Below are positions 49,481 to 57,922 of a DNA stretch of 64,000 nucleotides, in pieces (positions within the stretch are counted from its first letter, which is position 1; every line of letters begins with the position of its first letter). The notes under the pieces are model-generated. The model ran no database searches and was not told where the DNA came from. It was given only the letters and a program-made list of their open reading frames with translations. The DNA comes from Streptomyces hiroshimensis (GTDB taxonomy: Bacteria; Actinomycetota; Actinomycetes; Streptomycetales; Streptomycetaceae), in assembly GCF_014650335.1 (NCBI RefSeq), contig NZ_BMUT01000019.1, positions 1-64,000 on the forward strand, given 5' to 3'. Both the position numbers and the translations under genes were made by a program.

Positions 49481-50653
49481 ATGCCCCTTCAGCGCATGGT
49501 GTCCGGACTCGGGCGGTGGTGGCACACCGGCCGGTCCCTGGTCGCCGTGCCGCTGGGGCTCATCGCCCTGGTGATGGTGGTCGACCTCCTGACGCCCCCG
49601 GACATCCACCTGGGCCCCCTCCTGGTCGCCGCGCCGGCGATCAGCGCGGCCATCGGCGGGCCGGTGCTCACCGGCGTCATCGGCGCCCTCGCCGTGACGG
49701 CCCAGGTCGTGATCGGCGTCTTCCACGGGGGCCTGGAGACACCGAACCACCAGGCCCAGGTCGCCGCACTGCTGCTCATCTCCGTCTTCCTGGTGCTCTT
49801 CCGCCGCGCCCGCGAACAGCGCGAGCAGGAGCTGAACCAGGCCCGCTGGGTGGCCGAGGTGGCCCAGCGCGTCCTGCTGCGGCCGATCCCGCCACGGCTG
49901 GGCCCCCTGCGGATCGCCTCCCTCTACGTGGCGGCCGAGGCCGAGGCCCGGATCGGCGGCGATCTGTACGCCGCCGCGCGGACCGGGCACGGCACGCGGG
50001 TCATGATCGGCGACGTGCGCGGCAAGGGCCTCCCCGCGATCGGGGACGCCGCCTCCCTGCTCGGGGCCTTCCGCGCGGCGGCCCACCGCAATCCCCCGCT
50101 GCCCCGGCTGGTGGCGCATCTGCAGAACGCCACGTACTGGGACATGGCGGAACCCCTCGACAACGGGACGAGCGGGACGGACAGAACGGAGGGGATGGAG
50201 GGGATGGAGGGAACGGGCGGGACGATCGGAGAGGGCTTCATCACCGCCGCGATCCTGGACATCCCTGACGACCAGCCGGTGCTCCGGCTGATCAACTGCG
50301 GGCACCCTCCCCCGCTCGTCCTGAGCGACGGCAAGGTGACCACCGTGACCGTGGCCGACCCCGCGCTGCCGCTCGGCCTGACCGGCAGCCTGACGGAGGA
50401 CGACTACGAGTCGGAGTCGTTCCCCTATCGCCCGGGCGACGTCCTCCTGCTCTACACCGACGGCGTCATCGAGACCCGCGATGCGCAGGGGCGCTTCTAC
50501 CCCCTGGCCGACCGGGTCGCCGCCTGGCAGGAGACCGACCCGGACCGGCTCGTCCAGCGCCTCCACCGCGACCTGCTCGCGCATGCGGGAGGGGCGATGA
50601 CCGACGACGTCGCCGTCATGGCCGTCGAACGCCTCCCCCGGGAAACCGCGTAA
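49481..50653 (+). CDS. Membrane-bound SpoIIE/RsbU-type PP2C phosphatase
   Basis: 390 aa from ATG 49481. The N-terminal 110 residues hold about four transmembrane helices (VAVPLGLIALVMVVDLL to QVAALLLISVFLVLF), then the phosphatase domain with RIGGDLYAAARTG (metal Asp), MIGDVRGKGLPAI, NCGHPPPLVL and LLYTDGVIETRD. It dephosphorylates anti-anti-sigma factors. An insertion with GMEGMEGTGG repeats interrupts the domain near residue 240. No PAS or GAF domain is present. The partner is not in the operon. Confidence 0.9.
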   Translation: MPLQRMVSGLGRWWHTGRSLVAVPLGLIALVMVVDLLTPPDIHLGPLLVAAPAISAAIGGPVLTGVIGALAVTAQVVIGVFHGGLETPNHQAQVAALLLISVFLVLFRRAREQREQELNQARWVAEVAQRVLLRPIPPRLGPLRIASLYVAAEAEARIGGDLYAAARTGHGTRVMIGDVRGKGLPAIGDAASLLGAFRAAAHRNPPLPRLVAHLQNATYWDMAEPLDNGTSGTDRTEGMEGMEGTGGTIGEGFITAAILDIPDDQPVLRLINCGHPPPLVLSDGKVTTVTVADPALPLGLTGSLTEDDYESESFPYRPGDVLLLYTDGVIETRDAQGRFYPLADRVAAWQETDPDRLVQRLHRDLLAHAGGAMTDDVAVMAVERLPRETA

Positions 50654-50693
50654 GACGCCGCGGCGGCGTCGAGACGCAGGTCACATCCGCCCA

Positions 50694-50720
50694 TGTCACA
50701 GGGGATCGGGCTACCCCGTC
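50694..50720 (+). promoter_or_regulatory. ECF41-type promoter of the AhpD-like gene
   Basis: TGTCACA (50694-50700), 16-bp spacer, CGTC (50717-50720). This matches the promoter recognised by ECF41 sigma factors, and a sigma factor of that type is encoded one gene downstream. It lies 42 bp before the AhpD-like start. Confidence 0.8.
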
Positions 50721-50761
50721 TCAGGGGGTGTAGGCCACTGACGATCACGGAGGAGCACACC

Positions 50762-51292
50762 ATGGACGCACGACTGAACTTCTTCACCGACCCGATCGCC
50801 GGCAAGACCCTCAAGCACTTCATGGCGGTGGGCCAGGCGCTCAAGGACTCGCCGCTGCCGGCCGCGACGCAGGAGCTGGTGTCGCTTCGCGTCAGCCAGA
50901 TCAACGGCTGCGCCGTCTGCATCGACATACACACCAAGGACGCGGCCGCCGCCGGCGAGACCCCGCTGCGGCTGAACCTGGTGGCGGCGTGGCGGGAGGC
51001 CGCGGTCTTCACCGCGGCGGAGCGTGCCGCGCTGGAGCTGGCGGAGGAGGGGACCCGGGTCGCGGACGGGGCCGGTGGGGTCGGCGACGAGGTGTGGGCA
51101 CGTGCCGCCGAGCACTACGACGAGGAGCAGCTCACCGCGCTGGTGCTCCTCGTCTCCTTCATGAACATGGCGAACCGGCTGAACGTCATCACCCGGCAGC
51201 CGGCCGGCGACTACGAGCCCGGGCAGTTCCACCGAGCGGCATCGGCACCGGACTCGGCACCCGGATCGGCACCGGTCCCGGCCCAGGCATAG
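50762..51292 (+). CDS. Carboxymuconolactone decarboxylase/AhpD-like protein
   Basis: 176 aa from ATG 50762. The AhpD core has the redox pair NGCAVCIDIH (CxxC plus His) at about residue 48, then LVAAWREAAVFTAAERAALE and LVSFMNMANRLNVIT. A Pro/Ala/Ser tail follows. It is likely a peroxidase-related alkylhydroperoxidase. ECF41 sigma genes are regularly adjacent to such COE-family genes, and the ECF41-type promoter just upstream makes it the expected target of SigJ at 51339. Confidence 0.92.
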   Translation: MDARLNFFTDPIAGKTLKHFMAVGQALKDSPLPAATQELVSLRVSQINGCAVCIDIHTKDAAAAGETPLRLNLVAAWREAAVFTAAERAALELAEEGTRVADGAGGVGDEVWARAAEHYDEEQLTALVLLVSFMNMANRLNVITRQPAGDYEPGQFHRAASAPDSAPGSAPVPAQA

Positions 51293-51338
51293 TCACAGAC
51301 ACAGGCACAGGTATAGGCAAGAGCTAGGGGGATACGGC

Positions 51339-52262
51339 GTGAGCAAGGTCGAGGAGTTCGAGGAGCTGCGGCCGCTGCTGTTTTCGATCGCCTACCGGAT
51401 TCTGGGCAGCGTGAGTGAAGCCGAGGACGCCGTGCAGGAGACGTGGCTGCGCTTTGACGGCTCGTCGACCCGGCCCACGTCGACCAAGGCGTTCCTGTCG
51501 GCCGCGGTGACACGGATATCGATCGACGTGCTGCGTTCCGCGCGGGTGCGGCGGGAGGAGTACGTCGGGCCTTGGTTTCCCGAGCCGCTGCTGAACGATC
51601 CGTATCAGGATCCGGCGCGATCGGTGGAGCTGGCCGACTCGGTGTCGATGGCGGCACTGCTGCTCCTGGAGCGGCTCAGCCCGCTGGAGCGGGCGGTCTT
51701 CCTGCTGCGGGAGGTGTTCGCCTTCGGATTCGACGAGGTCGCCTCGGCGGTGGGGCGTTCGGAGGCGGCGTGCCGACAGCTGCTGGTGCGGGCGCGGCGG
51801 CACATGGAAGCCGGGCGGCCGCGCTTCGCAGCGGACCGTCAGGAGCGGCAGGAGCTGGCGGAGCGGTTCTTCGACGCGCTGAAGAACGGCGATGTGGGCG
51901 GGCTGCGGAATCTGCTGGCCGCCGACGTGCAGCTGGTCGGGGACGGCGGCGGCAAGGCCCCGCAGCTGGCCAGGGCCGTCATGGGCGCGGAGAACGTGGC
52001 CCGGCTGCTGGGCACGGTCTACCCCTGGCTGGTCCGGATCGACGTGTCGTTCGAGCCGCACGAGGTCAACGGCCAGCCCGGCGCGGTCTTCCGCGACCGG
52101 GACGGCAAGGTGCTCCACACCATGGTCCTCGACGTGCTCGGCGGGCAGATCCAGACGATCCGCTCGGTGACCAACCCCGACAAGCTCGGCCACCTCGGGC
52201 CGGTCGCCGACGCCTGGGCCGTCCAGCGCGAGCTGAAGCAGGCACGTCGGCAGCCGCACTGA
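51339..52262 (+). CDS. sigJ: ECF41-family (SigJ-like) RNA polymerase sigma factor with SnoaL-like extension
   Basis: 307 aa. Region 2 is LLFSIAYRILGSVSEAEDAV with the following TWLRF; the linker has the ECF41 signature YVGPWFPEPLL; region 4 is LLLLERLSPLERAVFLLREV. The C-terminal 130 residues form the SnoaL-like domain that in this group replaces an anti-sigma factor, with the conserved DGGGK motif (VGDGGGKAPQLA). It thus controls itself intramolecularly. It is paired with the AhpD-like gene. Confidence 0.93.
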   Translation: MSKVEEFEELRPLLFSIAYRILGSVSEAEDAVQETWLRFDGSSTRPTSTKAFLSAAVTRISIDVLRSARVRREEYVGPWFPEPLLNDPYQDPARSVELADSVSMAALLLLERLSPLERAVFLLREVFAFGFDEVASAVGRSEAACRQLLVRARRHMEAGRPRFAADRQERQELAERFFDALKNGDVGGLRNLLAADVQLVGDGGGKAPQLARAVMGAENVARLLGTVYPWLVRIDVSFEPHEVNGQPGAVFRDRDGKVLHTMVLDVLGGQIQTIRSVTNPDKLGHLGPVADAWAVQRELKQARRQPH

Positions 52263-52267
52263 CCTGG

Positions 52268-52303
52268 AGGGTGGTGCGGGCCGGGGCGGCCCCGCACCAC
52301 CCT
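52268..52303. terminator. Bidirectional terminator hairpin
   Basis: A perfect 13-bp stem AGGGTGGTGCGGG / CCCGCACCACCCT with a 10-base loop, immediately after the sigma factor stop and before the convergent membrane protein gene ending at 52335. Confidence 0.85.
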
Positions 52304-52334
52304 TGAGGGACCGGACCCTCAGGAGACCGGCCCC

Positions 52335-52922
52335 TCAGGAGAGGGTGCGGCGGCGCCGGTGGTAGGCGTAGGTCAGGGCCAGTACCAGCGGTGCCCACAG
52401 GACGAACAGGCCGCTGACCACATCCGCCAGCAGTCTCCACCACACGCTGGTGTAGGGGACGGTGGAGAAACCGGCGATGTGGAACACGCCCAGCACCCAG
52501 TCGGCGAGCAGCCAGGTGAGGAAGAGACCACCGAGGGCGGCGGGTACGACGGCCACCAGGGGCGGGATGCGCCGGCCGCCGATCCTCGGTACCCATCGGG
52601 GCACGACCTCGCCCCAGGGACGGACCAGGCCACGGCACAGCAGGGCGGCGGCCTCGGTCAGCAGGCTGAGCGAGCCGACGTACGCCACGGCGGCCCAGCG
52701 CGCCGCCGACATGGGCTCGACGTCCATGCCCATCACGTAGCCGAAGCCGATGGGCAGCCGCCACAGGCACACCGGGAGGGCGAGCAGGGGAAGCAGGCGG
52801 GCGACCCGCTCCGCCCAGAGCGGCACGGGCCGTTCGGTCCCCGTGTCCACGGTCTTTGCCTTTGCATGCGCCGCTGCATGCGCCGCGTTCTTTTGGTGTG
52901 TTGCACTCGCGCTCGTTGCCAT
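52335..52922 (-). CDS. Hypothetical membrane protein
   Basis: 195 aa. After a His/Ala/Lys-rich N-terminal tail (THQKNAAHAAAHAKAK) there are four predicted membrane helices, including VARLLPLLALPVCLWRLPIG, WAAVAYVGSLSLLTEAAALL and PLVAVVPAALGGLFLTWLLA, ending in basic HRRRRTLS. Family unknown to me; the layout resembles small actinobacterial integral membrane proteins. It shares direction with the MFS gene upstream but is separated from it by 34 bp. Confidence 0.75.
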   Translation of the reverse strand: MATSASATHQKNAAHAAAHAKAKTVDTGTERPVPLWAERVARLLPLLALPVCLWRLPIGFGYVMGMDVEPMSAARWAAVAYVGSLSLLTEAAALLCRGLVRPWGEVVPRWVPRIGGRRIPPLVAVVPAALGGLFLTWLLADWVLGVFHIAGFSTVPYTSVWWRLLADVVSGLFVLWAPLVLALTYAYHRRRRTLS

Positions 52923-52956
52923 GCGATCACTGTTCCGGCTGCTCGCCGCGCAGGGA

Positions 52957-54357
52957 TCATGCGCGAGTACGGTCCGGCTCCGCCGTGCGGCGGAATGCGG
53001 CGAGTGCGGCCGGTGCGGCGAGTACGGCGCACGTCAGCGCCGCCAGCACGGCTCCCGCAGCGAGGAGTACGGGCATGCTCCACCAGCGCGACAGCAGCGC
53101 CAGGGCGTACGGAACGAGCAGACCGAGATAGGCCACGCTCCAGAACAGCGAGGTCACCATGGCCAGCCGCGCGGGCGGTGCGACCGCGGCCGCCTCGGTC
53201 AGACCGAAGGTCAGCACAAGGCCGTAACCCGCGCCCATGACGGCCGCCGCGACGAGAGCGAGCACCGGCTGCGCTGCCGCCGCCGCGGGGACGGCGAGGG
53301 CGAGCCCCGCGACGATCGCGCCGAGGCCGGCCAATGCGTTGGCCAGACGGTGCCGTAGGGCCAGGCGCCGGGCCACGGGTTGCACGAGCAGGCCGCAGCC
53401 GGGGACCACGGCGGTCGCGATACCCGCGTAGACGGTGCGCCAGCCGGTCAGCCCGCCGTCGACGAGCCCGGGCAGGGTGGCGAAGCCGACGGCCGGGGCG
53501 GCGAAGACCCACGGGGCCAGGGGCAGCACGGCACGCCGGAACCGGGACCAGTCGACTGCCGCGCCGACGGCGCTTCCGTCACCGCTCGCACCATCCGTAC
53601 GATCCGGGCTGTCCGGGCTGTCCGCCGCCGCCCGTACGGCAGGCCGGCGGGTCTCCGGCGCCCGGTACGCGATCGCCCAGGCCAGTACGGCCAGGATCAC
53701 GTGGGGAACGTAGGCGGTCGCCATCGGGTGCGGCAGCCACTGGGCGATCAGCGCGGCCACCAGGCCGCCGGAGGCGAAGCCCGCCGAGACGAACAGGCCC
53801 GGGCGCCGGGCCGCCGTCCCCGGCGCCTCTTCCGGGGCGTGGGGCGGGCAGGACAGCTCCTTGACCCAGGCGCTGCCGGCGGCCAGCAGGGCACCGGCGC
53901 TGAGCCCGGTCAGGAAGCGGCCGGGCAGAAGCCAGGCCGTGGCGGCCGAACCGGCCATCAGGAGGCAGGTGGAGAGCAGATTGACGGCGAGGGCGGTGAG
54001 GGCCACCGGTCGGCGGCCGCGCCGGTCGGCCAGCGGCCCGCCGATCAGCAGGCCGGGGACGAGACCGACGACGTACAGCGCGAACAGGCCGGTGACCGTG
54101 GATTCGGACAGGCCGAGCTCGGACCGGTAGGCGCCCAGCAGGGCGGAGAACTGGTTCGCGCTCCATCCGGAGGCCGTCATCATCCAGCCCGTCCGCAGCC
54201 AGCCGGTCCGCAGCCGGCCCGTCCGAGGCCCGCCCTTCGGTAGCCGGCCCGTTTGCGCCCTTGGCCCGCTGTGCCGGGGCGGCGGGCTCGTCCCGGGATC
54301 GGTGGGCGGGAGGGCGGCGGAGGCGTCAGGGGCGGAGGGCCGGACAGGAATACTCAT
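52957..54357 (-). CDS. MFS transporter
   Basis: 466 aa from ATG 54357; a 65-residue Pro/Arg-rich tail precedes the first helix. Twelve transmembrane helices, with the MFS loop 2-3 motif GGPLADRRGRRPVALTALAV. A cytoplasmic central loop of about 40 residues (DSPDSPDRTDGASGDGSAVG) links the halves. It is a sugar or drug exporter-like protein of unknown substrate. It is divergent from a LysR gene with a palindromic operator between, so its expression probably depends on that regulator. Confidence 0.88.
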   Translation of the reverse strand: MSIPVRPSAPDASAALPPTDPGTSPPPRHSGPRAQTGRLPKGGPRTGRLRTGWLRTGWMMTASGWSANQFSALLGAYRSELGLSESTVTGLFALYVVGLVPGLLIGGPLADRRGRRPVALTALAVNLLSTCLLMAGSAATAWLLPGRFLTGLSAGALLAAGSAWVKELSCPPHAPEEAPGTAARRPGLFVSAGFASGGLVAALIAQWLPHPMATAYVPHVILAVLAWAIAYRAPETRRPAVRAAADSPDSPDRTDGASGDGSAVGAAVDWSRFRRAVLPLAPWVFAAPAVGFATLPGLVDGGLTGWRTVYAGIATAVVPGCGLLVQPVARRLALRHRLANALAGLGAIVAGLALAVPAAAAAQPVLALVAAAVMGAGYGLVLTFGLTEAAAVAPPARLAMVTSLFWSVAYLGLLVPYALALLSRWWSMPVLLAAGAVLAALTCAVLAAPAALAAFRRTAEPDRTRA

Positions 54358-54400
54358 GCCGGCAGTCCTACGGGCCTGCACCCCACCCTCGCCGCCCGCA

Positions 54401-54415
54401 TTCACGATTCGTGAA
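54401..54415. promoter_or_regulatory. LysR-type operator between MFS and LysR genes
   Basis: TTCACGATTCGTGAA is a perfect 7-1-7 palindrome that fits the LysR T-N11-A rule (TTCAC-N5-GTGAA). It is 43 bp from the MFS start and 43 bp from the LysR start. Confidence 0.8.
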
Positions 54416-54458
54416 CGCACATACGAACCGGACGGCTCCGATGTCTATCGTGGCCGTC

Positions 54459-55364
54459 ATGGATCTTCGTCTGCTGTCGTCCTTCCTGGCGGTGGTCGAG
54501 GAGGGACACTTCGCGCGGGCAGCCGCACGGCTCTTCCTCTCCCCGGCCGCCGTCACCCAGCATGTCCGGCGGCTGGAGAGCGACCTCGGCACCCGTCTAC
54601 TCAACCGCAACCCCGTCTCCCCCACACCCGCCGGAGAGCGGCTGGCCGGCCACGCCCGTACGCTGCTCGCCGCCGCGAACGCCGCACTGGACGACGTGGC
54701 CGAGGCCGCCCGGGCCCCGGCCGCCGCGGAAAGACCGCTCCGTGTCGGCATCATGGGCCACGGCTCGGCGGAGCTCACTCCCGCCTCGGTCAACGCCTTC
54801 CGGCGGGCCCGCCCGCACGTCCCCGTCGAGCTGCGGCAGCTAGATTTCACGGAGCACGTCTCCGCACTCGTCGAGGACCGCGTGGACGTCGCGTTCGTCC
54901 GGCCCGCCCCGGCGGACGAACGCATCACCGCGGACGTCCTGACGACCGAGCAGCGCATCGTGGCGGTGCCGGAGTCGTCGCCGCTGGCGGACGCCCGTGA
55001 CACCGGCGCCCTGCTCGCGGACATCGCCGACCTGCCGTTCTTCACGGTCCCCGGGCACACTCCCCGCACCTTCACCGACTACCTCTACTTCGACTGCGCG
55101 GCCCGGCGCCGCAGCCCGCACGTGGCACTGACACCGCAGGAGGTGCTCACCGGCGTGGTCACCGGGCGGGCGGCCGGCTCCGGCCTGAAGTCGTTCGCGC
55201 GCTACTACGCGTGGCCGGGCGCGGTCTTCGTGCCCGTGCTCGACGTTCCCCACGAGAGCAGCTACCTGGCCGTCCGCGCCCTGGACCGCAACCCCGAGGT
55301 CCGGATCTTCCGCGCACTGGCACTGGCGCTGGCACGGGAGATGGGGCCGCGGATCAGCGCGTGA
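54459..55364 (+). CDS. LysR-family transcriptional regulator
   Basis: 301 aa from ATG 54459; an ATG six codons earlier is possible. The helix-turn-helix is DLRLLSSFLAVVEEGHFARA to LFLSPAAVTQHVRRLESDLG. The effector domain begins RPLRVGIMGHGSAELTPASV. It likely controls itself and the divergent MFS transporter through the palindrome at 54401. Ligand unknown. Confidence 0.92.
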   Translation: MDLRLLSSFLAVVEEGHFARAAARLFLSPAAVTQHVRRLESDLGTRLLNRNPVSPTPAGERLAGHARTLLAAANAALDDVAEAARAPAAAERPLRVGIMGHGSAELTPASVNAFRRARPHVPVELRQLDFTEHVSALVEDRVDVAFVRPAPADERITADVLTTEQRIVAVPESSPLADARDTGALLADIADLPFFTVPGHTPRTFTDYLYFDCAARRRSPHVALTPQEVLTGVVTGRAAGSGLKSFARYYAWPGAVFVPVLDVPHESSYLAVRALDRNPEVRIFRALALALAREMGPRISA

Positions 55365-55385
55365 GGAGGGCCTCCCTGCCGCCGC

Positions 55386-56645
55386 TCAGCGCAACCGCAC
55401 CGGGAGGGTGAGCAGTCCGCGGTGCCTGGCGTTGTGCTGCCACTGCGGCGGATGCCCGGGACCGGCCGGGCGCAGGCCGGGGTAGCGCCGGAGGATGTGG
55501 GCGAAGGCGACCTCGGCCTGCAGCCGGGCCAGTGGCGCGCCGAGGCAGTGGTGGATGCCGTGGCCGAACGCCAGGTGCCGGGAGGGTGTGGCACGGGTGA
55601 TGTCGAACCGGTCGGGGTCGTCGAAGACGGCCGGGTCGCGGTTGGCGGCCAGCAGGCCGATCTGCACGAACTCCCCGGCCGGGATCGTGGTGCCCGCGAT
55701 CGTGACCGGCTCGGTGGTGTAGCGCAGCGTCGCGATGCCGAACGGGCTCTCGTAGCGCAGGACTTCCTCGATCATGCCTCGCATCAGGGAAGGGTCGGCG
55801 CGCAGGGCGGCGAGTTGCCCGGGGTGGGTGAGCAAGGTGTGGATGCCGTTGGTGATGAGGTTGACCGTCGTCTGGTGTCCGGCGACCAGCAGTAAGAACG
55901 CCATGGAGGTGACCTCCTGCTCCGTGAGCCGGTCGCCGTCGTCGTGGGCGGCGATGAGGGCGGAGAGGAGGTCGTCGCCGGGGTGGGCGCGCTTGTGCCG
56001 GATCAGGGCCCGAATGCGGTCGAGCATGGCCTCGGCGGTCAGGACGGACACTTCCCCGTCCCCGCCGTCCTCGGTCGTCGAGTTGCCCCGGACCCGGAAG
56101 GGATCACCAGGCTCATCGGACGCGCCGAACAAGTCGAAGATCACCGCGACCGGCAGCGGAAGCGCGAACCGGCTGATGAGATCGGCCTCTTCCTGTCCGT
56201 CCAGCGCATCCAGGAGGGTGGTGGCACGGGCCTCGATCTTGGGCCGCAGATCCGCCACCCGCCGCGCGGTGAAGGCCTGCTGCACCAGGGCGCGCAGGCG
56301 CGTGTGCTCGGGCGGGTCGGCGTTGAGCATGTGCGCGGTCAGACCCTTGCCCGGTCCGCCACCACCGCTGCCGTCCTGCCCGAGCCGCCGTGCGAAAACC
56401 TCCGTTGCGGAGTTCTTGCTGAGCCGGGGGTCGGCGAGGGCCGCCTTGCACTCGGCATGGCCGGTGATCACCCACCCTTCCACAGGGACGGCGCCGGAGA
56501 AGCGGACCTTGTGCGCGCCGCCCCGCTCGCGCCATCGCCGGTAGGCGTCGTGCTGGTGGGAGAAGAAGGGCTCACCCACGGTCTCGACAGCGGCATCGGC
56601 GCAAGCGGCATCAGCGCAGGGGCCCGCGACGGCGTCAGACGGCAC
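55386..56645 (-). CDS. Cytochrome P450, second enzyme of the tryptorubin-type locus
   Basis: 419 aa, a standard bacterial CYP105/107-like layout: I-helix LLVAGHQTTVNLI, K-helix EEVLRYESPF, haem loop FGHGIHHCLGAPLARLQ. The segment NADPPEHTRLRALVQQAFTA is typical of actinomycete P450s. It overlaps the upstream P450 gene by 11 bp, so it is translated with it. The upstream enzyme alone could build the atropopeptide core by analogy with tryptorubin; this one may add a further oxidation or crosslink. No ferredoxin gene is present. Confidence 0.9.
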   Translation of the reverse strand: MPSDAVAGPCADAACADAAVETVGEPFFSHQHDAYRRWRERGGAHKVRFSGAVPVEGWVITGHAECKAALADPRLSKNSATEVFARRLGQDGSGGGGPGKGLTAHMLNADPPEHTRLRALVQQAFTARRVADLRPKIEARATTLLDALDGQEEADLISRFALPLPVAVIFDLFGASDEPGDPFRVRGNSTTEDGGDGEVSVLTAEAMLDRIRALIRHKRAHPGDDLLSALIAAHDDGDRLTEQEVTSMAFLLLVAGHQTTVNLITNGIHTLLTHPGQLAALRADPSLMRGMIEEVLRYESPFGIATLRYTTEPVTIAGTTIPAGEFVQIGLLAANRDPAVFDDPDRFDITRATPSRHLAFGHGIHHCLGAPLARLQAEVAFAHILRRYPGLRPAGPGHPPQWQHNARHRGLLTLPVRLR

Positions 56646-57747
56646 GACGCACCCGTATGAGGCGTACTTCCTCGACCCCCAGCAGGCCGAGCAGCGGAAC
56701 CTTGGCGGTCTTCTGCGCCGGGTCGACCGTCAGGCCGTCCCCGCGTACGAGGTCGAGCAGCAGCTCGGCGAGCGGCATGACCATGTGCCGTCCCCAGCAG
56801 CGCTCGGAGGAGTGGCCGAAGGGCAGGTAGCCGGGGGCCGTGTCGGGGTCGGTGTGGTCCCAGCGCTCCGGGCGGAATTCGTCCGGGGCGTCCCACAGGG
56901 CCGGGTCCCGGTGGGAGAGCAGCGGCAGGATGAGGATGTCGTCGCCCTTGCCGATGCGCGGGTCGATGGCGGGGTATTCGGGAGAGGCGTTGCGCAGGAT
57001 GTTCCACGACGGCGGCAGCATGCGCAGCGATTCGTAGATGATGTTCCGGTTCGGTGTGCTGTCGTCGAACGGCGCACCCAGCCACAGGGCGTTCGCGACG
57101 AGTGCGGAGACGGTGAAGCACACCGGGGCGGCGGCCCGCCGGTACATGCCCATGGCGTAGCGGCGGGCCTGGTAGCCGGCATCGTCGGCCATCAGGCCGG
57201 CGAGGGCGGTCTCCGCGGCTCCACGGCTGCTCCGCCTGGCGAGCGTTCGCCCGGCGAGCGTTCGCCCGGCGAGCAGCCGTCTGGGGAGTGCGGCGCCCGC
57301 CGCTATCACCGACCAGGTGAGCTTGGGGGTCAGTTCGAGGTTACGGCTCATCAGGATGCGCAGTCGGCGGGGGTCGTTGCCGAGGACGAGGTCGCGCAGG
57401 AAGAAGTGCCCCGTGTGAGGCCAGGGACCGGACAGGTCCACGCCCTCCCGCAGGGGCCTGCTCAGCGCTTCGCGCACGTCGCGGCCGACGGTCCGCATCA
57501 CCGACGACGCCTCGTTGCGTGAGATCGAGCGCCCGTGCAGCGGCTTGAACGTGGGCCGTTCGGTCTCGGTGGCGCGGCGGGCCGCGAGGATCGCGTCGGC
57601 GAGTTCGTGTCCGGCGACACCGATGGTGTCGGGTTCGAGCCGGAAGGCGTCCTTGCCGAGGTGGTCCCGCAGGAGGGCGGCAAGGCGGGGGGTGAATACG
57701 GTGGTTCGCGTATGCGGGCGGGAAGGCGGGAGGGCAGAGCGTGGCAT
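56635..57747 (-). CDS. Compact cytochrome P450 of the tryptorubin-type locus
   Basis: 370 aa from ATG 57747 with GGAGAT upstream. Haem loop FGHSSERCWGRHMVM and K-helix YESLRMLPPSW (ExxR) are present. The I-helix region reads AAAPVCFTVSALVANALWLG, without the usual A-G-x-D/E-T-T pair, and only about 16 residues separate it from the K-helix, so the J/J' region is much shortened. A 15-bp tandem duplication (57239-57268) gives LAGRT twice. Position directly after the AWYIWY precursor makes it the likely crosslinking enzyme that forms C-C and C-N bonds between Trp and Tyr residues, as the single P450 does for tryptorubin. Confidence 0.88.
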   Translation of the reverse strand: MPRSALPPSRPHTRTTVFTPRLAALLRDHLGKDAFRLEPDTIGVAGHELADAILAARRATETERPTFKPLHGRSISRNEASSVMRTVGRDVREALSRPLREGVDLSGPWPHTGHFFLRDLVLGNDPRRLRILMSRNLELTPKLTWSVIAAGAALPRRLLAGRTLAGRTLARRSSRGAAETALAGLMADDAGYQARRYAMGMYRRAAAPVCFTVSALVANALWLGAPFDDSTPNRNIIYESLRMLPPSWNILRNASPEYPAIDPRIGKGDDILILPLLSHRDPALWDAPDEFRPERWDHTDPDTAPGYLPFGHSSERCWGRHMVMPLAELLLDLVRGDGLTVDPAQKTAKVPLLGLLGVEEVRLIRVRRAV

Positions 57748-57770
57748 GCGGATCTCCGAAGGGCCGAGGA

Positions 57771-57818
57771 CCCGCGCCGGGCGGGGCCGGTGAGAGCAGC
57801 GACTCCGCCGGGCGCGGG
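57771..57818 (-). terminator. Hairpin between the RiPP precursor and its P450 gene (attenuator)
   Basis: Arms 57771-57784 (CCCGCGCCGGGCGG) and 57805-57818 (CCGCCGGGCGCGGG) pair at 13 of 14 positions around a 20-base loop. It lies in the 94-bp gap between the precursor stop and the P450 start, a usual place for partial termination in RiPP operons. Confidence 0.65.
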
Positions 57819-57841
57819 CCGGGACCGTTGGCTCGTCTCGC

Positions 57842-57922
57842 CTAGTACCAGATGTACCAGGCGCTCGCCTTCAGGCTCTTCTGGCCGGACACGGCGTTAC
57901 GGACGGCGAAGAGAAGCTTCAT
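57842..57922 (-). CDS. Atropopeptide (tryptorubin-type) precursor peptide
   Basis: 26 aa from ATG 57922 with a strong GAGGAGG ribosome site. Leader MKLLFAVRNAVSGQKSLKAS, then the C-terminal hexapeptide AWYIWY followed by the stop. AWYIWY is the amino-acid sequence of tryptorubin A, the founding atropopeptide RiPP made by a P450. Two P450 genes follow in the same direction. The core is therefore expected to be crosslinked into a rigid bridged peptide. The gene is too short for usual gene callers and is likely to be missed in annotation. A leader protease is not in the locus. Confidence 0.92.
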   Translation of the reverse strand: MKLLFAVRNAVSGQKSLKASAWYIWY

